A DNA stretch of 33,022 nucleotides from an uncultured Pelagibacteraceae bacterium (GTDB taxonomy: Bacteria; Pseudomonadota; Alphaproteobacteria; Pelagibacterales; Pelagibacteraceae): assembly GCA_902572155.1 (NCBI GenBank), contig CACGET010000003.1, positions 1-33,022 on the forward strand, in the 5' to 3' direction. The position numbers were made by a program, and so were the translations under genes. This document shows, piece after piece, positions 1 through 8,065 of this stretch; within the stretch, counting starts at the first letter, position 1; each line of letters begins with the position of its first letter. The notes below the pieces were generated by a model, which was not told where the DNA came from, ran no database searches, and saw only the letters and a list, made by a program, of their open reading frames with translations.

Positions 1-1
1 T

Positions 2-565
2 AAAATTATAGCAACACTTAACAATTCTAAAAATGTAAATATTTCTAAAATTAAAAAAGATTTTTTAACAAATTCTTCTTGTGGTGTTTGTGGTAAATCA
101 TCTTTGGATGCATTAGAAATTATCAAGAAAGATAAAACTGATTCTGATCAACCAAAAATTACTAAACATGTAATTATTCATTCTCCAAATATACTGAAAA
201 CCAACCAATCAGAATTTAGCAAAACAGGAGGAATACACGCTAGCGGACTTTTTAACAGCAAGGGTGAGTTAATTAACTTGAGAGAAGATGTTGGAAGACA
301 TAACGCTTTGGACAAACTTATCGGCAATGCATTAAATAACGATCAAATTAGGCCAAAAGATCAATTTATTACATGTTCTGGCCGATTGAATTTTGAACTG
401 GTACAAAAGGTTTTAATGACTAATATTGGCATAATGATTGGGGTTGGTGCGCCAACTAGCCTAGCCATAGATCTAGCGAATAAATTTGACATGACCCTAA
501 TTGGTTTCGTAAAGAAGGATAGTTTTAACGTTTATACAAATAACAAAAAAGTTGTTGTAAATTAG
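2..565 (+). CDS. fdhD: FdhD, formate dehydrogenase sulfurtransferase (5'-truncated by window edge)
   Basis: The reading frame is open from base 2, so the gene begins outside the window; the ATG at 104 in the ORF track is internal. FdhD carries sulfur from a cysteine desulfurase to the molybdenum or tungsten cofactor of formate dehydrogenase, which is needed for activity. The upstream in-frame part encodes the family's CGxCG motif (CGVCG), which holds the sulfur-carrying cysteines. Further on, the conserved FdhD blocks GGIHASGLF and REDVGRHNALDKLIG are visible. It lies 17 bases before the formate dehydrogenase beta subunit on the same strand, so its client is encoded by the next two genes. The N-terminal part cannot be seen. 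Family assignment is secure. Confidence 0.95.
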   Translation, partial: KIIATLNNSKNVNISKIKKDFLTNSSCGVCGKSSLDALEIIKKDKTDSDQPKITKHVIIHSPNILKTNQSEFSKTGGIHASGLFNSKGELINLREDVGRHNALDKLIGNALNNDQIRPKDQFITCSGRLNFELVQKVLMTNIGIMIGVGAPTSLAIDLANKFDMTLIGFVKKDSFNVYTNNKKVVVN

Positions 566-582
566 TAAAAAAAAAGGGTTTT

Positions 583-2238
583 GTGTCAAAAAATATTAGT
601 AATTTATCTGGCAGAATAGGTTTGAGAGATAATCTGTTTAAACAGATCTCGGAAAATAAGCTAAGTGAGTCTCCTAAGGATATCAACGAAATTGCTAAAG
701 AACATAATATTGGTGTTTCGACAATTCATGGCGCTGAATCTTTTTATGAATTTTTAAGACCTTCTCACCGTGAAAAAAAAGCATTTGTATGTAATGGTAG
801 CGCTTGCATGTGTGCAGGAACTCAAGAACCATTAAAGAAAAGATTAAAAGAAAAGCTTGGAGACGACAAAGTTGGTGAAATGTTCTGCCTTGGTTATTGT
901 TATGAAAATCATGCTTTTCATTATGATGGTCAAAATTATGCAGGTAATGATATCAATAAAATTGATGAAATAATTAGTGGAAACGATTTAGAACAAGAAA
1001 AATTTTATTCAGAAAGCTTTGCCTCAACAAGTTTTTTGATGGATGATAAGCTATCTGATATTGACAAATTTGAAAATCAATTAAAAAAATTTATTAATAC
1101 TGATAAACAAGAAATAATAAAATCATTATTAGACTCTAATTTAACTGGACGAGGTGGAGCTGGATTTCCAACAGGAATGAAATGGGATTTCTGCAGCAAA
1201 GCAAAGGGAGATAAAAAATATGTTATTTGTAATGCAGATGAAGGTGACTCAGGTGCTTACTCAGACAGATATCTCTTAGAGGATCAGGCTTTAAAAGTAA
1301 TTTTTGGAATGGTTGTTTGTGGATATGTTATCGGAAGTGATGAAGGAGTTTTATATATTAGAGGAGAATATCCAAAATCAATTGAGTCATTAAATGCATC
1401 AATTAATTTATTAAAAAAACAAGGCTTGTTGGGTGATAATATTTTAGGAACAGATTTTTCTTTCGATTTAGGAATATGTATTGGCCAAGGCGCATACATA
1501 TGTGGAGAAGAAACTGCGTTAATAGCATCTATTGAAGGTAGAAGAGCTGAAGTTGATGTGAGACCGCCATTTCCAGTTACAGAGGGTTTATATAAAAAAC
1601 CAACTGTAGTAAATAATGTAGAAACCCTAGCTGCAGCAGCTGGTATACTTTTAAATGGTGCAGAAAAATTTTCTGTAATTGGTAATAAAAAATCAGCAGG
1701 CACTAAATTAGTTTGCTTTGATAGTTTTTTTAATAATCCAGGTGTTTATGAAATAGAAATGGGAACACCCATGAAAAAAGTTTTGTATGATATTGGTGGT
1801 GGATTTAAGGAAGATATAAAAGCATTACAAATTGGTGGTCCATTAGGAGGTGTTATTCCTATTGCTGAAGCTGAAAAACTAAATTTAGATTTTCAAGAAT
1901 TTACTACAGCTGGATTTATGCTTGGACACGCAAGTATAGTTAGTATTCCTAAAGATTTTCCAATGGTTGAATATATTCATCACTTATTTGAATTTACTGC
2001 AGAAGAATCATGTGGAAAATGTTTTCCAGGTAGACTTGGTTCTTATAGAGGTAAAGAGATGTTTGATCAGTTAAAGAGTAAAAAGACCAAAATACCCTTA
2101 AAAGTGTTAAATGATTTGCTAATAACAATGAAAAAGGGTTGTTTATGTGCGCTTTGTGGAGCAATTCCTACTCCAATAATGAACATTCTTAAGTACTTTG
2201 GAGACGAAATGAAAAATGATATGGTTAAAGAAAATTAA
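583..2238 (+). CDS. NAD-dependent formate dehydrogenase, beta subunit (NuoE-NuoF fusion)
   Basis: This is the electron-output subunit that passes electrons from formate to NAD+. Residues about 1-135 form a NuoE-like thioredoxin-fold [2Fe-2S] domain with Cx4C at C70/C75 and Cx3C at C102/C106. Residues about 165 onward form a NuoF-like domain: FMN/NAD site GRGGAGFPTGMKW near 189-201, a second glycine-rich block around CGEETALIASIEGRR, then the [4Fe-4S] motif ESCGKCFPGR and a distal C-terminal Cys in CLCALCGAIP. Such NuoE+NuoF fusions are known in Fdh1B of methylotrophs; Cupriavidus has separate FdsG and FdsB. The start is GTG at 583; there is only a weak purine stretch upstream. The stop TAA overlaps the alpha-subunit ATG by one base, implying translational coupling. 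Confidence 0.93.
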   Translation: MSKNISNLSGRIGLRDNLFKQISENKLSESPKDINEIAKEHNIGVSTIHGAESFYEFLRPSHREKKAFVCNGSACMCAGTQEPLKKRLKEKLGDDKVGEMFCLGYCYENHAFHYDGQNYAGNDINKIDEIISGNDLEQEKFYSESFASTSFLMDDKLSDIDKFENQLKKFINTDKQEIIKSLLDSNLTGRGGAGFPTGMKWDFCSKAKGDKKYVICNADEGDSGAYSDRYLLEDQALKVIFGMVVCGYVIGSDEGVLYIRGEYPKSIESLNASINLLKKQGLLGDNILGTDFSFDLGICIGQGAYICGEETALIASIEGRRAEVDVRPPFPVTEGLYKKPTVVNNVETLAAAAGILLNGAEKFSVIGNKKSAGTKLVCFDSFFNNPGVYEIEMGTPMKKVLYDIGGGFKEDIKALQIGGPLGGVIPIAEAEKLNLDFQEFTTAGFMLGHASIVSIPKDFPMVEYIHHLFEFTAEESCGKCFPGRLGSYRGKEMFDQLKSKKTKIPLKVLNDLLITMKKGCLCALCGAIPTPIMNILKYFGDEMKNDMVKEN

Positions 2239-5006
2239 TGAGTTCTGAAAAAAGAAAAATTGCATACATTGATGGTAAACCATATGAAATTGGTCCTAAT
2301 CATACATCTATATTAAAATTTGTTAAAAGCTATGTAGGTGAAAAAAAAGTTCCAACCCTTTGTGATGATCCTAACTTAGCTCCATACGGAGCATGCAGAG
2401 TGTGTTCAGTAGAAGTGGCTTTAGAGAAAGATGGTCCTACTAGAATTGTTGCTTCATGTCATACACCAGTTGCTGAAAACCAACATATTTTTACAACTAA
2501 TGAAGGGTTAACAGATCTAAGAAAAAATATTGTTGAATTAGTATTAACAGATCACCCTATGGAATGTGATACCTGTGAGGTAAATAATAATTGTGAACTT
2601 CAAACAGTTGCAAATGATTTAGGAATTTCAGATCACAGATATAATTCTCCTAAACAACATAAAGGAATTCCAAGAGATACATCTCATGATTATATGAGAA
2701 TGAATTTAGATAACTGTATCAACTGTGGAAGATGTGTTAGAGCATGTGATGAAATTCAAGGATCATTTGTTTTAACAATGAGCGGAAGAGGTTTTGAGTC
2801 TAGAATTACTACTGACAATGATATGGTGTTTGGGGACTCATCTTGTGTTTCTTGTGGTGCATGTGCGCACACTTGTCCTACAGATGCTATTTCAGATGTG
2901 TTTCAATCTAAATCTGCAGCTGTAGACAAAAAAGTTAGAACAACTTGTTCTTATTGTGGTGTAGGCTGTAATTTAGAAGCTTCAATAAAAGATGAAAAAG
3001 TTGTAGCAATTGATACTCCCAAAGAAACTGATGTTAATGCTGGACATACTTGTATCAAAGGTAGATATGCTTTTAGTTTTTATGACCACCCTGACAGATT
3101 AAAAACTCCATTAATAAAAAGAAATGGAAAGTTTGAGGAAGCTTCTTGGGATGAAGCTTATGATTTTATCAAAAAAGAAATGAATAGAATTGTGAAAGAT
3201 AATGGTCCAGATGCATTTGCAGGTATTTCATCCGCCAGATGTACAAATGAAGAAAACTATGTTTTTCAAAAAATGATAAGAGCAGCTGTTGGTACAAACA
3301 GTGTTGATTGTTGTGCAAGGATTTGTCATTCACCGACAGCATGGGGAATGCAACAAACATTTGGAACCGGTGCAGCAACTAATTCTACAGAAGATATTTA
3401 TCATGCAGATTGTTTCATAGTAATTGGAGCAAACCCTACAAATGCTCATCCTGTAACAGGTGCAAAAATTAAACAACAAGTAATGAAAGGGAAAAAACTA
3501 ATTGTACTAGATCCAGTTACTACTGAACTAGCAAGACTAGCTGATTACCACATTAAACTTAGACCAGGAACTAACGTAGCTGTTCTTAACATGATGTTGC
3601 ACTTTATTATCAAACATAAATTATATAACGCAGATTTTGTAAGAGATAGAACAGAAGGTTTTGAAAACTTTTTAAAAGAAATTGAAAGACAAGATGTTGA
3701 TAAATTAGCTAAAGTAGCAGGTGTTGACAAACAATTAGTTAAAGAAGCAGCTATAGCTTATGCAACTGCAAATAATTCAATGGAATTTCATGGTTTAGGA
3801 GTTACAGAACAAGAGCAAGGATCAAAAACTGTAATGTTAATTGCAGATCTTGCTATGATCACTGGAAATATTGGAAGAAAAGGTGTTGGTGTAAATCCAC
3901 TTAGAGGCCAAAACAATGTTCAAGGAGCAGCTGATATGGGTTGTCAACCTCACCAAGGTGCAGGATATTTTGAAGTATCAGATGAAAAAAATCAAAAATT
4001 TTATACTGAAAAGTATGGAGTAACTCATCCAACCAAAGCTGGTTTGAAAATTCCACAAATGTTTGAAGCTGCAATTGATAAAGAATTAAAAGGTCTATGG
4101 ATTATTGGTGAAGATATCGTTCAAACAGATCCTAATAGTGCTCATGTTGTTGAAGCAATGAATTCATTAGAGCTTTTAGTTGTCCAAGAAATATTTATGA
4201 GTGAAACTGCGAAACTTGCAACCGTAGTATTACCAGGAACTACTTTCTTAGAAAAAGATGGTACATTTACAAATACAGAAAGAAGAATTCAAAGAGTTAA
4301 TAGAGCTGTTCCTCCACTACCCGGAACAAAACCAGATGGACTAATTGTAACTGATATGATGCAAAAACTTGGATTTGATCAACCTACATATGATGCTGAT
4401 CAAGTTTTAGGGGAGATTGCAGATATTGTTCCTTTCTTTAAAGGTGTTACGAGAGAAAGACTTGGAAAACTAGGTTTACAATGGCCAGTAAAAGAGGATG
4501 GAACTGATACACAAATTCTTCATACTGAAACATTTAAATTAGGAAAAGGTAGATTAAAAAATTTTGACTGGAAAGAGTCTAGCGAGATAGAGGCGAACCA
4601 CAAAGATTATCCATTGATATTAACAACAAGTAGAGTTTTGCAACACTATAATGCAGCGACAATGACTAGAAGAACTAAGAATATTAATATTGTAGACGAA
4701 GATGTTCTTTTAATTCATCCAAATGATGCAGCTAATAGAGATCTTAATACTGGAGATATTGGAAGACTCTATTCTGGAAGAGGTGAAGTAGCTTTAAAAG
4801 TAGAGGTTACTGATAAGGTTAAAGAGGGTATAGTATTTACAACATTTCATTTTCCAGAGCATATGGTTAATATGGTTACAGGACATGGCAAAGATGAGGA
4901 AACAATGTGCGCAGAATACAAAGTATCTTCTGTAGAAGTTCAGAAAATTTCAAACCAATTTAAAACAGAAGTAAAACCAAAAGAACATCAAGCTGAAGTT
5001 AGTTAA
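2238..5006 (+). CDS. fdhA: NAD-dependent formate dehydrogenase, molybdopterin alpha subunit (Cys type)
   Basis: This is the catalytic subunit oxidising formate to CO2 at a bis-MGD Mo or W centre. Domains in order: N-terminal [2Fe-2S] ferredoxin (C42, C53, C56, C74 region); NuoG-type His-Cys cluster site HPMECDTCEVNNNC (106-119); two [4Fe-4S] motifs CINCGRCVRAC (160-170) and CVSCGACAHTC (203-213); MopB [4Fe-4S] site CSYCGVGC (237-244); the molybdopterin oxidoreductase body; and a C-terminal dinucleotide-binding domain. The active site reads CCARICHSP, with Cys at 363 and His at 364 where E. coli FdhF has selenocysteine-His, so this is a Cys enzyme with no recoded stop. Its 922 residues and cluster set match cytosolic NAD-linked FdsA/Fdh1A enzymes. 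There is no Tat signal, consistent with a cytoplasmic location. Confidence 0.95.
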   Translation: MSSEKRKIAYIDGKPYEIGPNHTSILKFVKSYVGEKKVPTLCDDPNLAPYGACRVCSVEVALEKDGPTRIVASCHTPVAENQHIFTTNEGLTDLRKNIVELVLTDHPMECDTCEVNNNCELQTVANDLGISDHRYNSPKQHKGIPRDTSHDYMRMNLDNCINCGRCVRACDEIQGSFVLTMSGRGFESRITTDNDMVFGDSSCVSCGACAHTCPTDAISDVFQSKSAAVDKKVRTTCSYCGVGCNLEASIKDEKVVAIDTPKETDVNAGHTCIKGRYAFSFYDHPDRLKTPLIKRNGKFEEASWDEAYDFIKKEMNRIVKDNGPDAFAGISSARCTNEENYVFQKMIRAAVGTNSVDCCARICHSPTAWGMQQTFGTGAATNSTEDIYHADCFIVIGANPTNAHPVTGAKIKQQVMKGKKLIVLDPVTTELARLADYHIKLRPGTNVAVLNMMLHFIIKHKLYNADFVRDRTEGFENFLKEIERQDVDKLAKVAGVDKQLVKEAAIAYATANNSMEFHGLGVTEQEQGSKTVMLIADLAMITGNIGRKGVGVNPLRGQNNVQGAADMGCQPHQGAGYFEVSDEKNQKFYTEKYGVTHPTKAGLKIPQMFEAAIDKELKGLWIIGEDIVQTDPNSAHVVEAMNSLELLVVQEIFMSETAKLATVVLPGTTFLEKDGTFTNTERRIQRVNRAVPPLPGTKPDGLIVTDMMQKLGFDQPTYDADQVLGEIADIVPFFKGVTRERLGKLGLQWPVKEDGTDTQILHTETFKLGKGRLKNFDWKESSEIEANHKDYPLILTTSRVLQHYNAATMTRRTKNINIVDEDVLLIHPNDAANRDLNTGDIGRLYSGRGEVALKVEVTDKVKEGIVFTTFHFPEHMVNMVTGHGKDEETMCAEYKVSSVEVQKISNQFKTEVKPKEHQAEVS

Positions 5007-5011
5007 TTAAA

Positions 5012-6463
5012 ATGACCATAGGATGGCATTTTGATAATACTTATTCAAAATTACCTGATACTTTTAAAGAAAACATTAAACCCACCCCAGTCAACGAACC
5101 TGAGATAGTAATCCTTAATAATGATTTGGCAGAAAAATTAAATCTTGATTTTTCTAAAGTTGATTCAAAAAATTTAGCACAGATATTTTCTGGAAATTCA
5201 TTACCTGATGGAGCAAATACTATTGCTCAAGCTTATGCAGGACATCAATTTGGTCATTTTACAATGCTTGGTGATGGAAGAGCAGTACTTTTAGGTGAAC
5301 ATTTAGTTAATAAAAACAGCCGTTTTGATATTCAATTTAAAGGTTCTGGAAAGACCTCATTTTCAAGAAGAGGTGATGGAAGAGCAGTACTAGGTCCAAT
5401 GCTAAGAGAATATCTTATCAGTGAAGCAATTTATGCTTTAGGTATACCAACTACAAGAAGTCTAGCAGTTGTTAAAACTGGTGAAGAAGTTGTCAGAGAA
5501 CAATTGATGCAAGGGGCTATATTAACTCGAGTAGCTTCAAGTCATATTCGTGTTGGAACTTTTCAATATATCGCTGCCAAACAAAATATAAAAGATTTAC
5601 AATTACTAATTGATTATACAATTGATAGACATTTTCCAGAAATTCAATCATCAAAGTCTAAAACATTAGATTTATTGAATCTTGTAATGGATAAGCAGTG
5701 CCAATTGGTTGTGGATTGGATGCGAGTTGGTTTTATTCATGGTGTAATGAATACTGATAATATGGCAATTTCCGGAGAAACTATTGATTATGGCCCCTGT
5801 GCATTTATGGATCAATATGATCCTCAAACTGTTTTTAGTTCAATAGATCAATTTGGAAGATATTCTTTTGAAAATCAACCAAGAATAACAAAATGGAACT
5901 TGGCAAGATTTGCTGAGTGTATTGTTAACCTTATTGATAAAGATGAAGATAAAGCAATAAAAATTGCTACTGAAACTATAAATAATTTTGAAAAAATTTA
6001 TGAAAAAAAGTGGCTTAATATGATGCGAAATAAATTAGGTTTATTTGGAGAGAACAAAGATGATAAAAAATTAATTTTAGAACTTTTAAATTGGATGAAA
6101 GATAAAAAAGCAGACTATACTAATACTTTTTGTTATTTAATGAAAATAAGTGATATCAAAGATCAGATTTATAAAGATGAGAGTTTTAAAAAATGGCAAA
6201 AACTTTGGTATAAACGTCTAGATTTGAATAAAGTATCTGAGGAAAAATATCTCAAACTAATGAGATCTACAAACCCTCTAATTATACCGAGAAACCATAA
6301 TGTTGAAGAAGCTCTTAAAGCTGCAAGTAAAAATGATTTTCAGTTGTTTAATGAATTATTAGAAGTTTTAAAGACACCTTATAAATCTAAAGAAAACATT
6401 TCTAAATTTTTAGAACCTGCTCCAGTCTCTAAAGAAAAATACCAAACATTTTGTGGAACATAG
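5012..6463 (+). CDS. selO: SelO/YdiU family protein adenylyltransferase (pseudokinase-fold AMPylase)
   Basis: SelO proteins have a protein-kinase fold with inverted ATP binding and transfer AMP to Ser/Thr/Tyr of target proteins, several of them redox-related. Visible family blocks are AQAYAGHQFGHF, LGDGRAVLLGEH, FKGSGKTSFSRRGDGRAVLGPMLREY and GVMNTDNMAISGETIDYGP, the last containing the metal-binding Asn/Asp residues. Length (483 aa) matches E. coli SelO (478). The C-terminus is FCGT with Cys481 third from the end, where human SELENOO has selenocysteine and E. coli has Cys476. The start is 5 bases after the formate dehydrogenase alpha stop, so it is probably in that operon. It converges on the flavoprotein gene with a 4-base gap. 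Targets are unknown. Confidence 0.93.
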   Translation: MTIGWHFDNTYSKLPDTFKENIKPTPVNEPEIVILNNDLAEKLNLDFSKVDSKNLAQIFSGNSLPDGANTIAQAYAGHQFGHFTMLGDGRAVLLGEHLVNKNSRFDIQFKGSGKTSFSRRGDGRAVLGPMLREYLISEAIYALGIPTTRSLAVVKTGEEVVREQLMQGAILTRVASSHIRVGTFQYIAAKQNIKDLQLLIDYTIDRHFPEIQSSKSKTLDLLNLVMDKQCQLVVDWMRVGFIHGVMNTDNMAISGETIDYGPCAFMDQYDPQTVFSSIDQFGRYSFENQPRITKWNLARFAECIVNLIDKDEDKAIKIATETINNFEKIYEKKWLNMMRNKLGLFGENKDDKKLILELLNWMKDKKADYTNTFCYLMKISDIKDQIYKDESFKKWQKLWYKRLDLNKVSEEKYLKLMRSTNPLIIPRNHNVEEALKAASKNDFQLFNELLEVLKTPYKSKENISKFLEPAPVSKEKYQTFCGT

Positions 6464-6467
6464 TTTT

Positions 6468-7571
6468 TTAAAGAACGTATGGTTCTGGTCTAGCTTTTTC
6501 ACCTAATACTCTCTCTACTGCCATATTACTTATATCAATAGATTGATATGAGCCAGTTGTAATCAATTCTGTTAAGGCTCTACCAATGCCAGGAGCCTGC
6601 ATTAAACCTCTACCTGTAAAACCTGTTGCTAAATAAACATTTTCAAATTTTGGATGTTTTCCGACAACTGCATTGTTGTCCAGTCTATTACAATCATAAT
6701 AACCAGCCCAACCTCCTGTTAATTTTAATTCTTCAAATGCAGGTATTCTCTGTGCAAGAGCAGGCCAAACTAATTCTTCAAAATCATCCCATGCTGGCTC
6801 TAGATCTTCAGCTCCAAAAACAGATTTTGGTGATCCAGCTAAATATTCTTTACCTTCAGGTCTCCAATAAACACCTGTGGTTAGATCTCCAGTCAAAGGC
6901 ATTTCTGGAATATGTTTAGGGCATTTTACTCTAAAAACTGTATGTTTTTGTGGTTCAACTGGAATATCCTCTAGCAATTCTTTTGTCCAACATCCTGCAG
7001 CAGATATGATTGTTTTAGCTTTAATTTCTGAAAGACTTTTAACCTCACCTTTTATAAACACTGCACCAAGTTCTATTGCTTTACTTTTTAAAGCGCTATG
7101 AAATAAAAAAGGATCTATCCATCCTTCACTTTTGTTATCAGTAAAAGTTGCTGTTTCAATACCTTCATTATTTATATATGGAAAAAATTTTGAAAGTTCA
7201 GATCCTTTAATATTTTTTGTACCAGCATCACATGCTTTATGATTTTCTAATGCCTCATATTGTTCTTCAGCATGCTCAGAGCCAAACATCAATAAATATC
7301 CATTTGGAACCATGCTAGCTGTAGGATTAGGATTCTTCTCTGTTTTTAATAATTCTGGAATTTGAAAAATAAATTCTCTTGCAAACTTTCCTAATAAAAT
7401 ATTTTCTTTTTGATAAAATTGTCTTCTAAAACCACCTAATGAAAGAGGAAAAGATGCAGTTTTATATGTGGGGTCTCTCTCTATAACTTTTACTTTTCTA
7501 CCTTCTTTTGAGAGAAAGTATGCTGAAGCTGCACCAATTATACCACCGCCAATTATTACAACATCATCCAT
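6468..7571 (-). CDS. FAD-dependent oxidoreductase, DAO (D-amino acid/sarcosine oxidase-like) family
   Basis: The N-terminus DDVVIIGGGIIGAASAYFLSKEG is a classic Rossmann FAD site (GxGxxG). The C-terminal block VYLATGFTGRGLMQAPGIGRAL is the second FAD-contacting segment of DAO proteins. The family oxidises C-N bonds of small amino acids or N-methyl amines; the substrate cannot be read here. The ORF track starts at 7625, but its first 18 residues lie inside the upstream TspO gene and look non-conserved. The ATG at 7571, 2 bases after the TspO stop, puts the FAD motif at residue 2 as is usual, so I chose it (367 aa). It is the second gene of a TspO-DAO pair. Possible roles include dimethylglycine/sarcosine-type catabolism, but nothing nearby confirms this. 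Confidence 0.85.
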   Translation of the reverse strand: MDDVVIIGGGIIGAASAYFLSKEGRKVKVIERDPTYKTASFPLSLGGFRRQFYQKENILLGKFAREFIFQIPELLKTEKNPNPTASMVPNGYLLMFGSEHAEEQYEALENHKACDAGTKNIKGSELSKFFPYINNEGIETATFTDNKSEGWIDPFLFHSALKSKAIELGAVFIKGEVKSLSEIKAKTIISAAGCWTKELLEDIPVEPQKHTVFRVKCPKHIPEMPLTGDLTTGVYWRPEGKEYLAGSPKSVFGAEDLEPAWDDFEELVWPALAQRIPAFEELKLTGGWAGYYDCNRLDNNAVVGKHPKFENVYLATGFTGRGLMQAPGIGRALTELITTGSYQSIDISNMAVERVLGEKARPEPYVL

Positions 7572-7573
7572 AA

Positions 7574-8041
7574 CTAATTTAAATAATATATACTTAAATT
7601 GAGCACTAGTGCAAAGCAGCTCCAAAGTAAATAGGGAATCATCAAATATGAACTAATTAAATTGACACGTTTAAAATTTTTAATGAGAATAATTATCATA
7701 ATAATAAGAGCAATTAAAACTAAGACTGAAATTAAGATTTTATGAAATACGAAAAATGTAATACTCCAAGTTGTATTAATTATTATATGAATAAAATAGA
7801 TATATATTGTTTTCATGTCTCTGTTTTTACTGTGCCAAAATAACCAAATAGCTATCGTCATCATTAAATAAAGAGTTGTCCAAACTGGAGCAAAAATCCA
7901 ATCTGGTGGACTAAACGATGGTCTAATTATTGATGAATACCAAGGTTCTTTAAAATTGACTGTGGCCATTCCACCAATTAAAGAAGCTGAAAAAGTGATG
8001 ATTAAAAAAAGTATAAATGTTAAAAATTTATTTTTAAGCAT
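7574..8041 (-). CDS. tspO: TspO/MBR family tryptophan-rich membrane protein
   Basis: This is a small polytopic membrane protein with about five predicted transmembrane helices. It shows the TspO signature: PWYSSIIRPSFSPPDWIFAPVWTTLYLMMTIAIWLFW, including the Pro- and Trp-rich loop before helix 2. TspO proteins bind porphyrins or cholesterol-like ligands and affect tetrapyrrole handling and oxidative or light stress responses in alphaproteobacteria such as Rhodobacter. The ORF track begins at 8062 (MLMYIII...), but the internal ATG at 8041 gives a conventional N-terminus (MLKNKFLTF) and a less cramped junction with the divergent SDR gene. The start is therefore uncertain by 7 codons. It is followed 2 bases later by the DAO flavoprotein. 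Confidence 0.9.
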   Translation of the reverse strand: MLKNKFLTFILFLIITFSASLIGGMATVNFKEPWYSSIIRPSFSPPDWIFAPVWTTLYLMMTIAIWLFWHSKNRDMKTIYIYFIHIIINTTWSITFFVFHKILISVLVLIALIIMIIILIKNFKRVNLISSYLMIPYLLWSCFALVLNLSIYYLN

Positions 8042-8065
8042 AATAATAATATACATTAACATAAG

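Noticed and set aside
1284-1703. 139-aa ORF on the - strand
   Set aside because: It lies wholly antisense to the well-conserved formate dehydrogenase beta gene and has no recognisable motif.
3300-3345. Possible selenocysteine codon in FdhA
   Set aside because: The active-site codon is a Cys codon (TGT) in CCARICHSP and no in-frame TGA is present.
3169-3730. Two - strand ORFs (3169-3378 and 3545-3730)
   Set aside because: Both are shadows within the molybdopterin subunit gene, with low-complexity translations.
6626-7101. Two + strand ORFs over the DAO gene
   Set aside because: They are antisense shadows of a conserved flavoprotein.
7572-7625. Longer N-terminus for the DAO flavoprotein
   Set aside because: The extra 18 residues are encoded within tspO and place the FAD motif unusually deep; the ATG at 7571 fits better.
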